NCBI RefSeq assembly: GCF_019599145.1
Contig: NZ_CP080647.1
Location: forward strand, 1,798,001-1,862,000
Source of the DNA: Streptomyces akebiae
Lineage (GTDB): Bacteria > Actinomycetota > Actinomycetes > Streptomycetales > Streptomycetaceae
Direction: 5' to 3'
DNA: 64,000 bases
Below the pieces are notes generated by a model. It had not been told where the DNA came from. It saw only the letters and a list, made by a program, of their open reading frames with translations, and did no database searches. Positions 62,980-64,000 of the stretch are shown piece after piece (the stretch's first letter is position 1; each line of letters begins with the position of its first letter). The position numbers and the translations under genes are program-made.

Positions 62980-63638
62980 CGAACTCGACTACGAGCCCCA
63001 CTCCCACACCGGATGAGCCGGTCCCCAACTCGCTTGCTGAGCGAGCAAGTTATCGCAAGAGCATTGCTCCCGACGGGAGCAATGCTCTTGCCTCCCCCGC
63101 CCCTGAAGTGGCGGGAGAAGTCCGGCGCCAGGGGGCGCCGAACGAGCAGGACGCGACCGAGGGCGGCTCGCGTCCGGGGGAAGATCACACGCATACCTGC
63201 CACACCGAGCAGTGCGCCCACACCGCACCGTCGAAGCCGCACGTGCAGCAGCGCGAGCGCCTGCGTGACGAGCACAAGCGCGTGCGCCAGCCCAGCTGCC
63301 GCATGAACGACGACGAGTACCAGCTGCTCGCACGTGCAGCGTCCGCGTGCCGTATGAGCGTCGCCAGTTTCCTTGCCCACGCCGCTCTCAAAGCCGCCCG
63401 CGATCTCGACCGCACCGCCGCCGAGATCGCCACCGAACGCGAAGTGCTGAACGAGCTGTTCGCCCTGCGCCGGCACCTCGGACACATCGGCAACAACGTC
63501 AATCAGGTGGCCAAGGCCCTGAACTCGGGTGCGGACGCCCCGAACACGGTGGCGGTCCTCGACGCCGTGACCCGCGCGGCCCGCCGCGTGGACGCCTTCA
63601 CCCGGCACTACCTGGAGACCGAGACCACCGCGGCATGA
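62976..63638 (+). CDS. MobC-like relaxosome protein
   Basis: A 220-residue protein from ATG 62976. Residues 1-105 are polar and poorly structured; residues 108-205 (MNDDEYQLLARAASACRMSV then ASFLAHAALKAARDL, and HLGHIGNNVNQVAKALNSG) match the ribbon-helix-helix/MobC domain that binds oriT and helps the relaxase. The stop overlaps the relaxase start. Confidence 0.8.
   Translation: MTNSTTSPTPTPDEPVPNSLAERASYRKSIAPDGSNALASPAPEVAGEVRRQGAPNEQDATEGGSRPGEDHTHTCHTEQCAHTAPSKPHVQQRERLRDEHKRVRQPSCRMNDDEYQLLARAASACRMSVASFLAHAALKAARDLDRTAAEIATEREVLNELFALRRHLGHIGNNVNQVAKALNSGADAPNTVAVLDAVTRAARRVDAFTRHYLETETTAA
63033..63091 (+). other. Candidate oriT: nested perfect inverted repeats inside mobC
   Basis: GCAAGAGCATTGCTCCC (63055-63071) and GGGAGCAATGCTCTTGC (63075-63091) are perfect 17-bp arms around GAC. 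Just upstream CTTGCT (63033-63038) and AGCAAG (63044-63049) form a smaller one. Such stem-loops beside MobC and relaxase genes are typical of nic-flanking regions. They fall in the variable N-terminal part of the MobC-like protein. Confidence 0.55.
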
Positions 63639-64000
63639 TTCCCCGAGTCCACGATCGCGGGCAGCGCACCATCGGCCTGCTCTACTACCTCTACGGGCCC
63701 GGCACCCACGAGGAGCACATCGACCCCCACCTGGTTGCCGCCTGGGACAGCCTCGCCCCCGATCCCGGCCGCGACCCGAACGCCACATACGCCGACCTCC
63801 AGCAGCTGCTGGACATGCCCGTCGAGGCCCTCGCCAAAGGCCGTCGGCCCAAGAAGCACGTATGGCACCTGTCCGTCCGGGCAGCCCCCGAGGACCCCAT
63901 CCTCAGCGACGAGCAGTGGGGCGACATCGCCCGGCGCATGGTCGCGGCCACCGGCATCGCCCCCGACGGCGACGACGCGGCATGCCGCTGGGCCGCCGTA
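63635..64000 (+). CDS. Relaxase/mobilization nuclease (N-terminal part)
   Basis: ATG 63635 overlaps the MobC stop; the frame is open to the edge (122 residues). IPRVHDRGQRTIGLLYYLYGPGTHEEHIDPHLV and KKHVWHLSVRAAPEDPILSD resemble the start of actinobacterial relaxases, in which HxH-type metal ligands follow. The window ends before the remaining motifs. Confidence 0.75.
   Translation, partial: MIPRVHDRGQRTIGLLYYLYGPGTHEEHIDPHLVAAWDSLAPDPGRDPNATYADLQQLLDMPVEALAKGRRPKKHVWHLSVRAAPEDPILSDEQWGDIARRMVAATGIAPDGDDAACRWAAV

Larger units (their letters stand above)
34093..64000. mobile_element. Integrative mobilizable element (left end; right end beyond window)
   Basis: The segment starts with an integrase/HNH pair next to a chromosomal pca gene and ends in a replication-mobilization operon with MobC-like and relaxase genes. 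In between are XRE-TPR regulators, several Nudix genes, a WhiB gene and accessory cassettes, as in actinomycete integrative elements. I saw no tRNA at the left junction and could not identify attL/attR. cutA at 36963 might be chromosomal, so the region could also be two or more elements side by side. Confidence 0.65.

Overview
The window is high-GC actinobacterial DNA with GTG and TTG starts, many ATGA/GTGA stop-start overlaps, a WhiB protein, F420-type oxidoreductases and Nudix/XRE/ATPase regulator families. A Streptomyces chromosome is the best fit. No tRNA, rRNA or CRISPR array was seen.

Positions 1 to about 34,050 look like ordinary chromosome arm. From the left: a partial UbiA-type prenyltransferase, an FAD-dependent oxidoreductase, an inositol-monophosphatase-family enzyme, a gamma-glutamyltransferase (GGT)-like protein, a methyltransferase and two exported proteins. 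Positions 8,125-17,295 hold a minus-strand nucleobase or hydantoin catabolism cluster: NCS1 permease, F420-type LLM oxidoreductase, dihydropyrimidinase, two paralogous beta-ureidopropionase-like nitrilases, a class III aminotransferase and a PucR regulator. Read together they import a pyrimidine or hydantoin, open the ring, remove the carbamoyl group and transaminate the beta-amino acid. No classical dihydropyrimidine dehydrogenase is present. Next come a conserved hypothetical, a divergent XRE/methionine aminopeptidase pair sharing a palindromic promoter, a ClpC-like unfoldase, a secreted GGT, an exported CocE-type hydrolase, a lone amino-acid ABC ATPase, an SGNH hydrolase, exonuclease III, a metallo-beta-lactamase-fold hydrolase and a fused PcaDC protein.

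Positions 34,093 to the right edge (64,000) look like one integrative, mobilizable element or a mosaic of several. It opens with a tyrosine integrase overlapping an HNH protein. It ends, still open, in a tightly coupled operon: replication initiator-like protein, DnaC-like ATPase, WhiB, DUF2637 membrane protein, small proteins, MobC-like protein and a relaxase start. Between lie two XRE-TPR regulators, a Nudix, a 2OG-oxygenase/HATPase cassette, an ImmA-like peptidase/MAB_1171c/amidohydrolase/XRE cassette, and the most interesting block at 43,289-52,061.

That block encodes FolE, QueD and QueE, which together make 7-carboxy-7-deazaguanine (CDG), but no QueC. It continues with a short TGT/DpdA-like transglycosylase, a nucleoside-phosphorylase-like protein, a thymidylate-kinase-like kinase, a DUF2797 protein, a methyltransferase, two Nudix hydrolases and a CYTH-fold (triphosphate tunnel) protein. 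A decayed copy of the CYTH gene's 3' end lies just upstream of queD, so 155-bp direct repeats bracket the cassette. I propose a mobile pathway that makes and handles a 7-deazaguanine base or nucleotide, for DNA modification or a small molecule.
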